NCBI RefSeq assembly: GCF_002259485.1
Contig: NZ_NPGA01000019.1
Location: forward strand, 62,001-126,000
Direction of reading: 5' to 3'
DNA: 64,000 nt
Source of the DNA: Rhodococcus sp. 14-1411-2a
Lineage (GTDB): Bacteria > Actinomycetota > Actinomycetes > Mycobacteriales > Mycobacteriaceae
Positions 38,453 through 48,122 of this stretch are shown piece by piece. The notes under the pieces are model-generated. The model had not been told where the DNA came from. It saw nothing but the letters and a program-made list of their open reading frames with translations, and made no database searches. A program made the position numbers and the translations under genes. The first letter of the stretch is position 1; each line of letters starts with the position of its first letter.

Positions 38453-39637
38453 ATGCTCGGAACGATTCTCTCGATCCTGCCCACCACCGTCCTGCCCTTC
38501 CGCCGTGACGAGACCCTGCCGGACCAGCCGACCGTGCTGACCTACGAACAGGTGGAGGAGCTCGGCCGCGAACTCGACGACCTGCGCGCCCGCACCGTCG
38601 CCAAGCTCGGTGACGAGGACCGCGAATACATCTACAAGATCATCAAGGCGCAGCGCGGCCTCGAGGTCGCCGGACGCGCGTTGATGTACCTGCCCTTCCT
38701 TCCGCCTGCATGGCTCGCAGGTGTCGGTGCCCTCGGAGTGGCGAAGATTCTCGACAACATGGAGATCGGCCACAACGTCATGCACGGCCAGTACGACTGG
38801 ATGCGTGAGCCCGGCCTCAACTCCGAGGTGTTCGAGTGGGACACCGTCTGTCCGGCAGACCAGTGGAAGCATTCGCACAACTACATGCACCACACGTTCA
38901 CCAACATCGTCGGCATGGACCGCGACATCGGTTACGGCATCCTGCGGATGGACCAGGACCAGAAGTGGAATCCGTACTACCTCGGCAACCCGGTGTACGC
39001 ATTCCTGCTGATGACGTTCTTCGAGTGGGGCGTCATGCTGCACGACCTCGAGACGGAGAACATCGTCGCGGGCAAGCGCAAGTGGCACGACGTCAAGCCG
39101 CTGCTGCAGGGCATGTGGCGCAAGGCGGGCAAGCAGGCGCTCAAGGACTACGTGATCTTCCCCGCGCTGACCGGGCCGTTCTTCGCGTCCACCGTGGTCG
39201 GCAACGTCGCCGCCAACCTCATCCGCAACGTGTGGACCTACTCGATCATCTTCTGCGGCCACTTCCCGACCGGAGTCCAGACCTTCAGCAAGGAAGAGAC
39301 CGCCGAGGAGAGCCGCGGCGAATGGTACGTGCGGCAGATGCTGGGATCGGCCAACATCGAGGGAACTCCGCTGTTCCACATCATGTCGGGCAACCTCTCG
39401 CACCAGATCGAGCACCACCTGTTCCCCGATCTGCCCGCGCACCGCTACCCGCAGATCGCGCCGGAGGTCAAGGCCCTGTGCGAGAAGTACGACCTGCCGT
39501 ACAACACCGGTGGCTTCTTCCACCAGATCGGCACCGTGTGGGGCAAGATCTTCAAGCTCGCCCTGCCCAACTCGCTCACGGGATCGGCGGCTCCGGCCGG
39601 TGTTATCGTCGAGCGTAAGAAGACCAGCGCAGCGTGA
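38453..39637 (+). CDS. desA3: Membrane acyl-CoA delta-9 desaturase (DesA3-like)
   Basis: The protein of 394 residues is an integral membrane di-iron fatty acid desaturase, expected to make oleic acid from stearoyl-CoA using the reductase encoded just upstream. The three histidine boxes are [23 protein letters not shown] and [12 protein letters not shown]. Hydrophobic segments flank them ([19 protein letters not shown] and others). The symbol follows the M. tuberculosis Rv3229c/Rv3230c layout and should be read as an orthology guess. Confidence 0.92.
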   Translation: MLGTILSILPTTVLPFRRDETLPDQPTVLTYEQVEELGRELDDLRARTVAKLGDEDREYIYKIIKAQRGLEVAGRALMYLPFLPPAWLAGVGALGVAKILDNMEIGHNVMHGQYDWMREPGLNSEVFEWDTVCPADQWKHSHNYMHHTFTNIVGMDRDIGYGILRMDQDQKWNPYYLGNPVYAFLLMTFFEWGVMLHDLETENIVAGKRKWHDVKPLLQGMWRKAGKQALKDYVIFPALTGPFFASTVVGNVAANLIRNVWTYSIIFCGHFPTGVQTFSKEETAEESRGEWYVRQMLGSANIEGTPLFHIMSGNLSHQIEHHLFPDLPAHRYPQIAPEVKALCEKYDLPYNTGGFFHQIGTVWGKIFKLALPNSLTGSAAPAGVIVERKKTSAA

Positions 39638-39894
39638 CGACTTCGAAGGGGGCGGTCCTGTTGGTAGGAAAGTTCGAGCGCAACAAGGACACCGTGCAGG
39701 AGTTCACCGAATCGGCCGCGACTCACGTCGGCCGGATCGTGGTGATCATCGCCGGAGCCGTCCGCGACGTCACTCGTGAAATCGGTGATCTGATCACCGA
39801 CGGAATCGAAATGCGTGAGGCGGCGAAGAAGGCGGAGCGTGACGCGCCGCTGGGCACCGTGATCAACGGCGAGTTCGAGACCCGCGAACGGTAG
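39634..39894 (+). CDS. Small desaturase-linked protein, 86 aa
   Basis: The protein is mostly helical, with one hydrophobic helix ([20 protein letters not shown]) and a charged C-terminus. GTG 39634 overlaps the desaturase stop as GTGA; a TTG at 39661 with GAAGGGGG upstream is the alternative. The coupling suggests a membrane-associated accessory protein of the desaturase. The family is not recognised. Confidence 0.7.
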   Translation: MTTSKGAVLLVGKFERNKDTVQEFTESAATHVGRIVVIIAGAVRDVTREIGDLITDGIEMREAAKKAERDAPLGTVINGEFETRER

Positions 39895-39915
39895 AGAAGA
39901 ACCGGATCCACCAGC

Positions 39916-39940
39916 GCCGCCCGAGCATTGCTCGGGCGGC
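39916..39940. terminator. Hairpin between convergent genes
   Basis: GCCGCCCGAGC-ATT-GCTCGGGCGGC is a perfect 11-base stem with a 3-base loop between the desaturase operon and the convergent methyltransferase gene. It can stop transcription from either side; the T-run is weak. Confidence 0.75.
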
Positions 39941-39958
39941 TCTGTCGTGTGTCCACTG

Positions 39959-41068
39959 TCAGCGTGCGCGGAGCCGCCACAGTGACGTGGTTTCGCGTGA
40001 GCGTGCCGCGTGCAACACATCGGAGCTGTCGGTGACGCGCGAATGCGTCGGGGTGGTGTCGGTTCGGCCGACGACAGCCAGGCCTGCCGCGTCGATGGCG
40101 GTGAGAAGTTCTGCGCGCGTGACCAATCCGAGCAGCTCGGCGAGGTCGGACACGATCAGCCAGGCCTCACCGTTCGGCGTCAGGTGCCCGCGGAGTCGGC
40201 TGAGGAAGGACTTGAGCATTCGCGACCCGGGGTCGTACACCGCATGTTCGATGCCCGACGTGGGTTTCGTGGGAATCCACGGCGGATTGCACACGATCAG
40301 TCCCGCACGCCCGGACGGGAAGATGTCGGCCTGCACCACCTCGACCCGATCGGCAAATCCGAGAGCATCGATGTTGGCTCGTGCGCACGCGATCGACCGC
40401 GGATCCTTGTCGGTCGCGACCACCGAGGTCACGCCGCGGCGGGCGAGCACTGCAGCCAGAACGCCCGAGCCGGTGCCGATGTCGAACGCTCGGTCCGTGT
40501 CCGGCAGCGGTGCGCCGGCGACGAGTTGGATGTACTCGCCGCGGACGGGGGAGAAGACGCCGTAGTGTGGGTGGATCGAGGCATCCAGCGCCGGCACGAA
40601 GACACCCTTGCGTCGCCATTCGTGTGCGCCGACCATGCCAAGCAGCTCGCGCAGCGACAGCACGCACGGCGTGGCGTCGGGGCCGAGTGCCTCCGATACC
40701 GCTGCACGGACGTCCGGAGCCCGGCCCAGGTCGAGTCGACAGCTCGAATCGAGTTCCACCAGAAGCATTCCCAGCACGCGGGCACGTCTGGCTCGATGTT
40801 GACGATGCAGATGAAACTGCTCCGCAGGTGACGCGTCGGAGGACTGTTTGGCCGGTGGTACCCGCCGGGTCATCGCCGACAGCAGCTGCCGAGCATTGTT
40901 GTAATCGCCGCGCCACAACAGAGCTTCGCCGATCGTGGCCAGCTTGTACGCAACGTCTGCCGTCGTCGAATCGTCGACGATGCGTACCGTGCGGGGTGCG
41001 GGAGCGCCGTTCTCCGACTGCCAGCGGCACGTCCGCTCGCTACCGTCCTCGATCCACGTGATGCTCAT
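39959..41068 (-). CDS. Class I SAM-dependent methyltransferase
   Basis: The protein of 369 residues has a C-terminal methyltransferase domain (about 190 to 340). It has FDIGTGSGVLAAVLARRG (motif I), VVATDKDPRSIACARANI and the NPPW motif in LIVCNPPWIPTKP. NPPW/NPPY marks enzymes that methylate Gln, Asn or nucleobase amino groups, such as PrmB, RlmG and HemK relatives. The N-terminal 180 residues are helical and of unknown role. ATG 41068 was chosen; it is 14 bases after the stop of the alanine dehydrogenase-like gene, so both are one operon. Confidence 0.85.
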   Translation of the reverse strand: MSITWIEDGSERTCRWQSENGAPAPRTVRIVDDSTTADVAYKLATIGEALLWRGDYNNARQLLSAMTRRVPPAKQSSDASPAEQFHLHRQHRARRARVLGMLLVELDSSCRLDLGRAPDVRAAVSEALGPDATPCVLSLRELLGMVGAHEWRRKGVFVPALDASIHPHYGVFSPVRGEYIQLVAGAPLPDTDRAFDIGTGSGVLAAVLARRGVTSVVATDKDPRSIACARANIDALGFADRVEVVQADIFPSGRAGLIVCNPPWIPTKPTSGIEHAVYDPGSRMLKSFLSRLRGHLTPNGEAWLIVSDLAELLGLVTRAELLTAIDAAGLAVVGRTDTTPTHSRVTDSSDVLHAARSRETTSLWRLRAR

Positions 41069-41082
41069 GCCGTTCGCTTCGT

Positions 41083-42225
41083 TCACGCTGCGGTGTGCGG
41101 GTACTCCGCACTGCGATGTTGGAAGGCAAGGATATTCGGGTTCACGATGATTCCGCTCCTGATCTCGATCGAACGCTCGATGGTGGAATCGGCACTCCAC
41201 GCCGAGGGTCCGTCGAGCACGATCCGAAGGTACGGCAGCAGCGATTCACTGATTTCCCAGGTGGCAGAGTTCCACAGGTAGGAGGGGCTGTGGTCGACGG
41301 CGTAGTACCGCACGTTGTCGCCCACGGTGAACATGGGATCGGCGAACGACGTGGGCTTGGCCCACTCGAATCCCATGCCCTCGTCGCACGAGACGTCCAC
41401 CACGAGGGTGCCCGGCGCGAGAGTCGGCAGGTCCTGGTTCGTCAGGAACGTCAGTGGTGAATTGGTATCCTGCAGAACGCAATTGACGATGACGTCGTGG
41501 TCGGCGAGGAAGCTCGACAGTGGTACGCGGCCGTCGGGAGTGAGGGCCCGACTCTGGCGTGGATCGGCGTCGTCGAGATCGAAGTTGACGATGTTGGCCG
41601 AGTGGATCGGCGAACTCACCGCAGTGACGCCGCGCTGGGTGAGAACGTCCACATCGTGAATGCCATGGGCATTGAGTGCAGTGACCGCACCGCGAGCGGT
41701 GGCACCGAAACCGATGACCGCAGCCCGCAACCGGCGACCGTAATCACCGGTCGACCCGATCAACTGCAGTGCGTGCAGCACCGAGCAGTAGCCGGCCAAC
41801 TCGTTGTTCTTGTGGAACACATGCAGATTGAACGAGCCCTCGTGGGTCCAGTGATTCATCGCCTCGAAGGCGATCAGCGTCAGCTTGCGGTCGACGGCGA
41901 TCTGGGTGAGTTCTTCGTCCTGTACGCAGTGCGGCCAGCCCCACAGTGTCTGCCCTGGGCGAAAGGATGCGAGATCCTCGGCCTGGGGCTTGGGCAACAG
42001 GATCACATCGCACTCGGCGACGAGTTGCTCGCGTGTGCGAATGCCCGCCACCTGGGTGGCCAGGTGCTCGTCCGAAATTCCGAACGGTTCGCCGTAGCCG
42101 GATTCCAGGAATATGCGGGCGCGAATATCGGCATCTATTCGATCGAAATGCAGTGGGTGAATCGGTAGTCGCCGCTCATCGGGCTTGCGCGAACGTGAGA
42201 GGACTCCGAGAGTGAGCTGATGCAC
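41083..42225 (-). CDS. Alanine dehydrogenase/PNT family protein, N5-(carboxyethyl)ornithine synthase-like
   Basis: The protein of 380 residues has an AlaDh/PNT N-terminal domain (GVLSRSRKPDERRLPIHPLH, KPQAEDLASFRPGQ) and a Rossmann core AAVIGFGATARGAVTALNAHG. It resembles CEO synthase of Lactococcus, which joins pyruvate to ornithine, more than alanine dehydrogenase. The substrate remains a guess. GTG 42225 was chosen because GAAGGG lies 7 bases upstream; a TTG at 42252 would add nine residues. It is co-transcribed with the methyltransferase. Confidence 0.8.
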   Translation of the reverse strand: MHQLTLGVLSRSRKPDERRLPIHPLHFDRIDADIRARIFLESGYGEPFGISDEHLATQVAGIRTREQLVAECDVILLPKPQAEDLASFRPGQTLWGWPHCVQDEELTQIAVDRKLTLIAFEAMNHWTHEGSFNLHVFHKNNELAGYCSVLHALQLIGSTGDYGRRLRAAVIGFGATARGAVTALNAHGIHDVDVLTQRGVTAVSSPIHSANIVNFDLDDADPRQSRALTPDGRVPLSSFLADHDVIVNCVLQDTNSPLTFLTNQDLPTLAPGTLVVDVSCDEGMGFEWAKPTSFADPMFTVGDNVRYYAVDHSPSYLWNSATWEISESLLPYLRIVLDGPSAWSADSTIERSIEIRSGIIVNPNILAFQHRSAEYPHTAA

Positions 42226-42295
42226 GTGTGACCCTTCGTTATGCGAAGTCAACCACAGTGAGCCGAACGGACTTACGTTTCTGCTGGTCAGAGGG

Positions 42296-42368
42296 TGCCC
42301 CCGGCAGGATTCGAACCTGCGACCAAGGGATTAGAAGGCCCTTGCTCTATCCCCTGAGCTACGGAGGC
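42296..42368 (-). tRNA. tRNA-Arg (anticodon TCT)
   Basis: The minus strand folds as a tRNA, with acceptor GCCTCCG/CGGGGGC (one G-T pair) and T-arm GCAGG-TTCGAAT-CCTGC. The anticodon loop is CTTCTAA, giving anticodon TCT (42333-42335). It lies between a minus-strand operon and the XdhC gene. CCA is not encoded. Confidence 0.97.
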
Positions 42369-42514
42369 TGGCACGTGCGGGCGGACCCGCTCGAGCACGG
42401 TTGACGAGTGTACCTTTCCGTATACGCCGATCGCGCCGGCATGGGTTGGGCGATGGTCGCAGCGGGAAAGCGGTGGTTTCGGAAGCGTTCCGACCCCAGG
42501 TCGAAGGAGGTGCT

Positions 42515-43672
42515 GTGCACGACATCCTCGACGACGCGCTGCGCACCTGGCAGTCCGGCGAGGTGGCAGCGGTCGCGACGGTGGTTCGCACCTTCGATTC
42601 CGCGCCGCGTCCGGTCGGAGCGGCCATGGTCGTCGGTTCCGACGGTGCGGTGGCCGGTTCGGTCTCGGGCGGCTGCGTCGAAGGCGCGGTCTACGAACTC
42701 GCGCAGGACGTCATGCGCACCGGGACTCCGGTGCTCACCCGATACGGAGTATCGGACGACGATGCGTTCGCCGTCGGGCTCACCTGCGGCGGAACGCTCG
42801 ACGTGTTCGTCGAAGTGCTCACCCGACAGACGTTTCCCGAATTCGAGGCCCTCGTCGCGGACGTTCGCGCCAATGTGCCCGCGGCGATGGCGACAGTTGT
42901 CGCGCACGGCGATCCGGAACGGCTCGGCCGCAGGATCGTCGTCGGAGAATCGGGCACCCGAGGCTCGCTCGGCAGTGAGCGTGCCGACGCTGCCGTGGCC
43001 GACGATGCGAAAGGGCTTCTCGCCGCTGGCCGTTCGGCTGTCCTGACCTACGGCCCCGACGGCCAGCGACGGGGCGAGGGGATGGAGGTGTTCGTCTCGA
43101 GCCACGCTCCGCCGCCTCGGATGCTGGTGTTCGGAGCCATCGATTTCGCTGCCGCGGTGGCGCAACAGGGCGCATTCCTCGGGTACCGAGTCACGGTCTG
43201 CGACGCACGGGCAGTCTTCGCGACTCCGCAGCGGTTTCCCGCAGCCGAGCAGGTCGTGGTCGCGTGGCCGCACGACTATCTGTCCGCGCAGTTCGCGGCG
43301 GGGGAGGTGGACGAACGCACCGTCGTCTGTGTGTTGACCCACGACCCCAAATTCGACGTGCCACTGCTCGAGGTGGCGTTGCGCATTCCATCGCTGGCGT
43401 TCGTCGGCGCGATGGGATCGCGCCGAACCCATGACGACCGCATGGCTCGGTTGCGGGCTTCGGGTTTGACGGAGACGGAACTCACTCGTCTGGCCAGCCC
43501 GATCGGTCTCGATCTCGGTGCGCGCACCCCGCAGGAGACGGCCGTGTCGATCGCAGCGGAGATCATCGCCCACCGCTGGGGCGGTACCGGTGAACCCCTG
43601 CGCGCCCGACACGGCCGCATCCATCACGACGCGAGCGAGGCCGTGAGTGCGGACAAGTACGACGCTGTGTAG
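42515..43672 (+). CDS. XdhC/CoxI family protein
   Basis: The protein of 385 residues has an N-terminal XdhC/CoxI domain (SVSGGCVEGAVYELAQDVM, GLTCGGTLDVFVEV) and a C-terminal XdhC Rossmann domain (RMLVFGAIDFAAAVAQ, THDPKFDVPLLEVALR, FVGAMGSRRTHDDR). XdhC proteins deliver and sulfurylate the molybdenum cofactor for xanthine dehydrogenase or CO dehydrogenase. No such enzyme is encoded nearby. GTG 42515 was chosen because GAAGGAGG lies 6 bases upstream. Confidence 0.93.
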   Translation: MHDILDDALRTWQSGEVAAVATVVRTFDSAPRPVGAAMVVGSDGAVAGSVSGGCVEGAVYELAQDVMRTGTPVLTRYGVSDDDAFAVGLTCGGTLDVFVEVLTRQTFPEFEALVADVRANVPAAMATVVAHGDPERLGRRIVVGESGTRGSLGSERADAAVADDAKGLLAAGRSAVLTYGPDGQRRGEGMEVFVSSHAPPPRMLVFGAIDFAAAVAQQGAFLGYRVTVCDARAVFATPQRFPAAEQVVVAWPHDYLSAQFAAGEVDERTVVCVLTHDPKFDVPLLEVALRIPSLAFVGAMGSRRTHDDRMARLRASGLTETELTRLASPIGLDLGARTPQETAVSIAAEIIAHRWGGTGEPLRARHGRIHHDASEAVSADKYDAV

Positions 43673-43716
43673 GACTCGCGTTTCGAGTACTCCCGATCAC
43701 CTCTTACTCTGGTGGT

Positions 43717-45795
43717 ATGGCAACACCGGATCTCGAGAAGCCCGAACCCTCGACCGCTGAACTCCCGGCGGACGATGTCCGGGCGAACGACGGTTCGACG
43801 AACGACGATCCACGGTCGACCACCACGACGGTGTTCGCCACCGCAGGCGTCATCGCCGGTGTGGTCGCCGCACTCACCGTGATGCTCTCCGCCTCCGATG
43901 CGCTGGTATTGCTCGGAATCCCGGATCCGGGCCCGGCCACCACGTACGGTTTGCCTGCGCTGAGGGCCATCGGCGAGATCGCCGCCGTCATCGCCATCGG
44001 ATCCTTTCTGCTGGCCGCGTTCCTCGTACCGCCGCAGAAGAACGGGATTCTCGACGTCGACGGGTACCGCGCGGTCCGGACCGGTTCGGTGGCGTCGATC
44101 ATCTGGGCCGTCTGCGCCCTGCTTCTGGTGCCTTTGACGTTGTCCGACACCTCGGGGCAGCCGTTCGCCGAGGCCATCAAACCGGCCAACCTGTGGATTG
44201 CGCTCGACCAGGTGGAGATCGCCAGTGCCTGGCGCTGGACCGCCATCATGGCCGTTGTGCTCGCCATCGCGTCGCGCACGGTGTTGCGGTGGGCCTGGAC
44301 GCCCGCACTGCTCGGGTTCTCCCTCGCGACGCTGCTGCCGATCGCGCTGAGCGGACACTCCTCGGCAGGCGGCTCGCACGACATCGCCACCAACAGTTTG
44401 ATCCTGCATCTCGGGGCCGCGTCACTGTGGGCGGGCGGACTGTTCGCGCTGCTGGCGCACGTTCGCAGGCGTGGTGCACACGCCGATGTCGCGGCTCGCC
44501 GATTCTCCACGATCGCCGGAGTCTGCTTCGTGGTCATGGGCATCAGCGGCGTCATCAACGCCCTGGTCCGGGTTTCGCTCGCCGACCTGTTCACCACCAC
44601 CTACGGCCTGCTGATCGTGGGCAAGATCGTCGCCCTGATCGTGCTGGGCGGCTTCGGCTGGATGCAGCGCCGCCGTGCCCTACCGGCACTGATCGCCGAT
44701 CCCACGGCCCGCGGGCCGCTGCTCCGGTTCGCCGGTGCCGAGGTGCTGGTCCTCGCTGCGACCATCGGGCTGGCCGTCGGGCTCGGCCGCACACCTCCGC
44801 CGGCCGAGATCGACCCCAATCTCACGACCACAGAAGCGGCACTCGGGTACAACCTCAGTGGCCCGCCGACGTTCGCGCGCATGGCGCTGGACTGGCGCTT
44901 CGATCTGATCTTCGGCACCGCGGCAATCGTCATGGCCGTGGTGTATCTGATCGGGGTCCGTCGGCTGCGGCTGCGCGGAGACGCGTGGCCCGTCGGCCGT
45001 ACGGTCGCCTGGGTGCTGGGCTGCCTCACGCTGCTGATCAGCACGTCCTCGGGAATCGGTCGATATTCCACGGCCGTGTTCAGCGTGCACATGACCGGAC
45101 ACATGATGCTCTCGATGCTGGCCCCCGTCCTCCTCGCGCTCGGTGGCGCGCTGACGCTGGCGTTGCGGGTACTGCCTGCGGCCGGCAAGGACGGCGTCCC
45201 CGGGATGCGCGAGTGGTTGCTGATGGGCCTGCACAGTCGACTTTCGCAGTTCGTCACCCATCCGCTCGTCGCGGCGCTGATCTTCGTGGGCGGCTTCTAC
45301 GTGCTCTACCTCGGCGGAATCTTCGGGGCGGTACTGGACAGTCACGGCGCGCACCTGCTGATGAACCTGCACTTCGTGCTCAGCGGTTACCTGTTCTACT
45401 GGACCGTCATCGGAGTCGATCCGTCTCCGCGCAAGATCGCTCCGGTCACCAAACTCGCCGTCGTGTTCGGATCGCTACCGTTCCATGCCTTCTTCGGAGT
45501 GGCTCTGATGAGCATGAACACCGTGATGGGTGGCTGGTTTTACCGGACGCTCGGGCTGGACTGGAACTCCGACCTGCTCGGAGATCAGAAGCTCGGCGGC
45601 GGTATCGCCTGGGCCACAGGCGAGGTTCCGCTGGTGCTCGTCATGCTGGCGCTGCTGATCCAATGGACCCGCAGCGACGATCGAGATGCCAGGCGCAGTG
45701 ACCGCGCCGCCGAGCGCGATCACGATGCCGACCTGGCCGCGCACAACGCGATGTTCGCCGAGCTCGCACGACGCGAACGGACCGGCGAGCAGTAG
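43717..45795 (+). CDS. CopD-CtaG fusion, copper handling and cytochrome oxidase assembly
   Basis: The protein of 692 residues has two membrane domains. The N-terminal half (about 30 to 350) is CopD-like, with SLWAGGLFALLAHVRRRGA and repeated hydrophobic segments. The C-terminal half (about 390 to 680) is CtaG/Caa3-type: STAVFSVHMTGHMMLSMLAP, FVTHPLVAALIFVGGFYVLY and LLMNLHFVLSGYLFYWTVIG. Such fusions are common in actinobacteria and supply copper to aa3 oxidase. The His- and Met-rich HMTGHMMLSM is a likely copper site. It follows XdhC in the same direction, 44 bases away. Confidence 0.92.
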   Translation: MATPDLEKPEPSTAELPADDVRANDGSTNDDPRSTTTTVFATAGVIAGVVAALTVMLSASDALVLLGIPDPGPATTYGLPALRAIGEIAAVIAIGSFLLAAFLVPPQKNGILDVDGYRAVRTGSVASIIWAVCALLLVPLTLSDTSGQPFAEAIKPANLWIALDQVEIASAWRWTAIMAVVLAIASRTVLRWAWTPALLGFSLATLLPIALSGHSSAGGSHDIATNSLILHLGAASLWAGGLFALLAHVRRRGAHADVAARRFSTIAGVCFVVMGISGVINALVRVSLADLFTTTYGLLIVGKIVALIVLGGFGWMQRRRALPALIADPTARGPLLRFAGAEVLVLAATIGLAVGLGRTPPPAEIDPNLTTTEAALGYNLSGPPTFARMALDWRFDLIFGTAAIVMAVVYLIGVRRLRLRGDAWPVGRTVAWVLGCLTLLISTSSGIGRYSTAVFSVHMTGHMMLSMLAPVLLALGGALTLALRVLPAAGKDGVPGMREWLLMGLHSRLSQFVTHPLVAALIFVGGFYVLYLGGIFGAVLDSHGAHLLMNLHFVLSGYLFYWTVIGVDPSPRKIAPVTKLAVVFGSLPFHAFFGVALMSMNTVMGGWFYRTLGLDWNSDLLGDQKLGGGIAWATGEVPLVLVMLALLIQWTRSDDRDARRSDRAAERDHDADLAAHNAMFAELARRERTGEQ

Positions 45796-45807
45796 TACTC
45801 GGTCGGT

Positions 45808-46245
45808 TCAGCCGGTCTCGGCGATCTTGCTCAACAGTCGGTTCAGCTCGTCGCGTTCCGCGGGCTCGAGGCCGTCGAACATTTCCGACGACACCTGACG
45901 GCGCGCGTCGTCGATTCTGTCCAACAGCGCGCGGCCGGTGTCGGTCAGCTCGACCAGGACGGCTCGCCGATCGCTCGGATCCTGTTGCCGGATCACCAGG
46001 TGCGCCGCCTCGAGGGAGTCGACGATGTCGGTGGCCGATCGCGCGACGATGCGCAGGTGCTCGGCGAGATCGCGTAGTCGCACGGACTCGGGCTCGCGCG
46101 CCAACACGTGCAGGGCCCGACTCTGTGAGGGATTGAGGCCGAACGGTTCCAACGCAGTCATGTGGCTGCGCCGGATCTGCCGCGCGACGGCCATGAACTG
46201 CTCGCTCAGGTTGGGCGAGTGTCCGGTTTCCATGTACGGGATCAT
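45808..46245 (-). CDS. MarR family transcriptional regulator
   Basis: The protein of 145 residues has the MarR winged helix (RLRDLAEHLRIVARSATDIV, then the wing RQQDPSDRRAVLVELT). It is divergent from an ABC exporter, and a perfect palindrome lies 15 bases upstream of its start. It is therefore likely to repress both itself and the exporter until a drug or metabolite binds. ATG 46233 is an alternative start. Confidence 0.92.
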   Translation of the reverse strand: MIPYMETGHSPNLSEQFMAVARQIRRSHMTALEPFGLNPSQSRALHVLAREPESVRLRDLAEHLRIVARSATDIVDSLEAAHLVIRQQDPSDRRAVLVELTDTGRALLDRIDDARRQVSSEMFDGLEPAERDELNRLLSKIAETG

Positions 46246-46260
46246 AGCGACGGTTGCTCA

Positions 46261-46279
46261 CTACCTCATAGTGAGGTAG
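46261..46279. promoter_or_regulatory. MarR operator
   Basis: CTACCTCA-TAG-TGAGGTAG is a perfect palindrome with 8-base arms, between the divergent MarR and ABC exporter genes. It ends 36 bases before the exporter's TTG. Confidence 0.8.
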
Positions 46280-46315
46280 CCTCTGCATATTACTTCAGCT
46301 ACCACGGAGGTCTAC

Positions 46316-48112
46316 TTGGAAAGCCGACCCGAACGTTCTCTCCTCGCGTCCGATCCAGCACCCGTGCGCCGAGTCCTGGCTCTGTTCACGCCCTACCGCC
46401 GCAAGATCGCCGTCGTCAGTGCGATCATCGTCGTCAGCGCGATCATCGCGCTCGCGTCCCCCTTGCTTCTCCGCGAACTCCTCGATCATGCGATACCCGA
46501 CCGCGATGTCACGCTCGTCAGCCTGATCGCACTCGGCATGATCGCAGTTGCAGTCGCCACCAACACTCTCGGCGTCGTGCAGACCTGGATGTCCAACGGC
46601 GTCGGTCAGCGACTCATGCACGATCTACGCGTCCAGGTCTACTCGCACCTGCAACGCCAATCCCTCGGATTCTTCGCACGCACCCGCACCGGCGAGGTGC
46701 AATCACGCATCGCCAACGACATCGGCGGCATGCAATCGGTGGTCACCAATACCGCAACGTCCATCGCGCAGAACGCGACGACCGTTGCCGCGACGGTGGT
46801 CGCCCTGTTCCTGCTCGACTGGAAGCTCGCCACGTTCTCGTTGATCATCCTGCCGGTCTTCGTCCGTGTCGCTCGCCGCATCGGCGACGAGCGGCGCAAG
46901 ATCTCCACCAAGCGACAGAAGTTGCTCAGCGACCTATCGGTGCAGATCGAGGAATCACTCTCGGTCAGCGGCATTCTGCTGGGCAAGACCACCGGCTCTG
47001 CGCAGGTGTTGACCGAGAAGTTCGCCGACCGATCCCACGAAGTGGCCGGGGTCGAACTTGCAGCGATGATGGCGGGAAAGTGGCGCATGGCCACCATTCA
47101 GATCAGCTTCGCCGTCATGCCTGCCCTGGTGTATTGGTTCGCCGGCATCACCATCGGGCAGGGGAGCGCACTGACGATCGGAACTCTGGTCGCGTTCACC
47201 GCTCTGCAGACCCAATTGTTCCGGCCCACCATGCAATTGCTCAACACCGGCGTCGAGGTGCAGGCCTCGCTCGCACTGTTCGGGCGAGTGTTCGAGTACC
47301 TCGATCTGCCGATCGAGGTGGCCGAGCCCGCCCATCCGGTGGCGCTGCCGCGCGAGTCCGTCCGCGGAGACGTCGCCTTCCGCGCCGTGGACTTCACCTA
47401 CACCTCGGCAACAGTTCCGACATTGAGCGGCATCGACCTCGAAGTCCCGGCAGGCAGCACACTCGCTCTCGTCGGCGCAACCGGGTCCGGCAAGACGACT
47501 CTGGGCTATCTCGTTGCGCGGCTGCATGATCCGACGGCCGGATCGGTGACGATCGACGGCATCGACCTGCGGGAGATGGCTTCGGAGACCATCGCCGACC
47601 TGGTCGGCGTCGTCTCTCAGGAGACGTACCTGTTCCACGCCACCATTCGAGAGAACTTGCGATTCGCCAAACCCGACGCCACCGACGAGGAGATTTTCGC
47701 GGCGGCCCGAACGGCACAGATCCACGACTTCATCGACGGCCTCGACGACGGGTACGACACCATGGTCGGCGAACGCGGGTACCGCTTCTCGGGCGGTGAG
47801 AAGCAACGCATCGCCATTGCCCGAACGGTGTTGCGCAATCCACCGATCCTGGTGCTCGACGAAGCGACCAGCGCCCTCGACAATCACACCGAACGCGCAG
47901 TGCAAACCGCGCTCGACGGCCTGATGAACGGGCGAACGACCATCCTCATCGCGCATCGACTGTCCACGGTGCGCTCCGCGGACAGCATCGCAGTACTCGA
48001 TCACGGCGTCGTTCGCGAGGTCGGAAGCCACGAATCCCTGTTGGAGAACGACGGCATGTACGCCCGATTGGTCCAAGCCGCAGACGATGTGGTTGACAGT
48101 GTTGCCGCATGA
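46316..48112 (+). CDS. ABC exporter, fused permease and ATPase
   Basis: The protein of 598 residues is a half-transporter exporter. The membrane domain (about 20 to 310) has six helices (IAVVSAIIVVSAIIALASP and so on) with the FARTRTGEVQSRIANDIGG coupling segment. The ATPase has Walker A GATGSGKTT, signature FSGGEKQRIAIAR, Walker B PILVLDEATSALD and the H-loop LIAHRLSTV. It must form a dimer. The start is TTG 46316, with GGAGG 6 bases upstream. Its promoter holds the MarR palindrome, so it is probably drug-inducible. Confidence 0.93.
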   Translation: MESRPERSLLASDPAPVRRVLALFTPYRRKIAVVSAIIVVSAIIALASPLLLRELLDHAIPDRDVTLVSLIALGMIAVAVATNTLGVVQTWMSNGVGQRLMHDLRVQVYSHLQRQSLGFFARTRTGEVQSRIANDIGGMQSVVTNTATSIAQNATTVAATVVALFLLDWKLATFSLIILPVFVRVARRIGDERRKISTKRQKLLSDLSVQIEESLSVSGILLGKTTGSAQVLTEKFADRSHEVAGVELAAMMAGKWRMATIQISFAVMPALVYWFAGITIGQGSALTIGTLVAFTALQTQLFRPTMQLLNTGVEVQASLALFGRVFEYLDLPIEVAEPAHPVALPRESVRGDVAFRAVDFTYTSATVPTLSGIDLEVPAGSTLALVGATGSGKTTLGYLVARLHDPTAGSVTIDGIDLREMASETIADLVGVVSQETYLFHATIRENLRFAKPDATDEEIFAAARTAQIHDFIDGLDDGYDTMVGERGYRFSGGEKQRIAIARTVLRNPPILVLDEATSALDNHTERAVQTALDGLMNGRTTILIAHRLSTVRSADSIAVLDHGVVREVGSHESLLENDGMYARLVQAADDVVDSVAA

Positions 48113-48122
48113 GTGAGACCGG

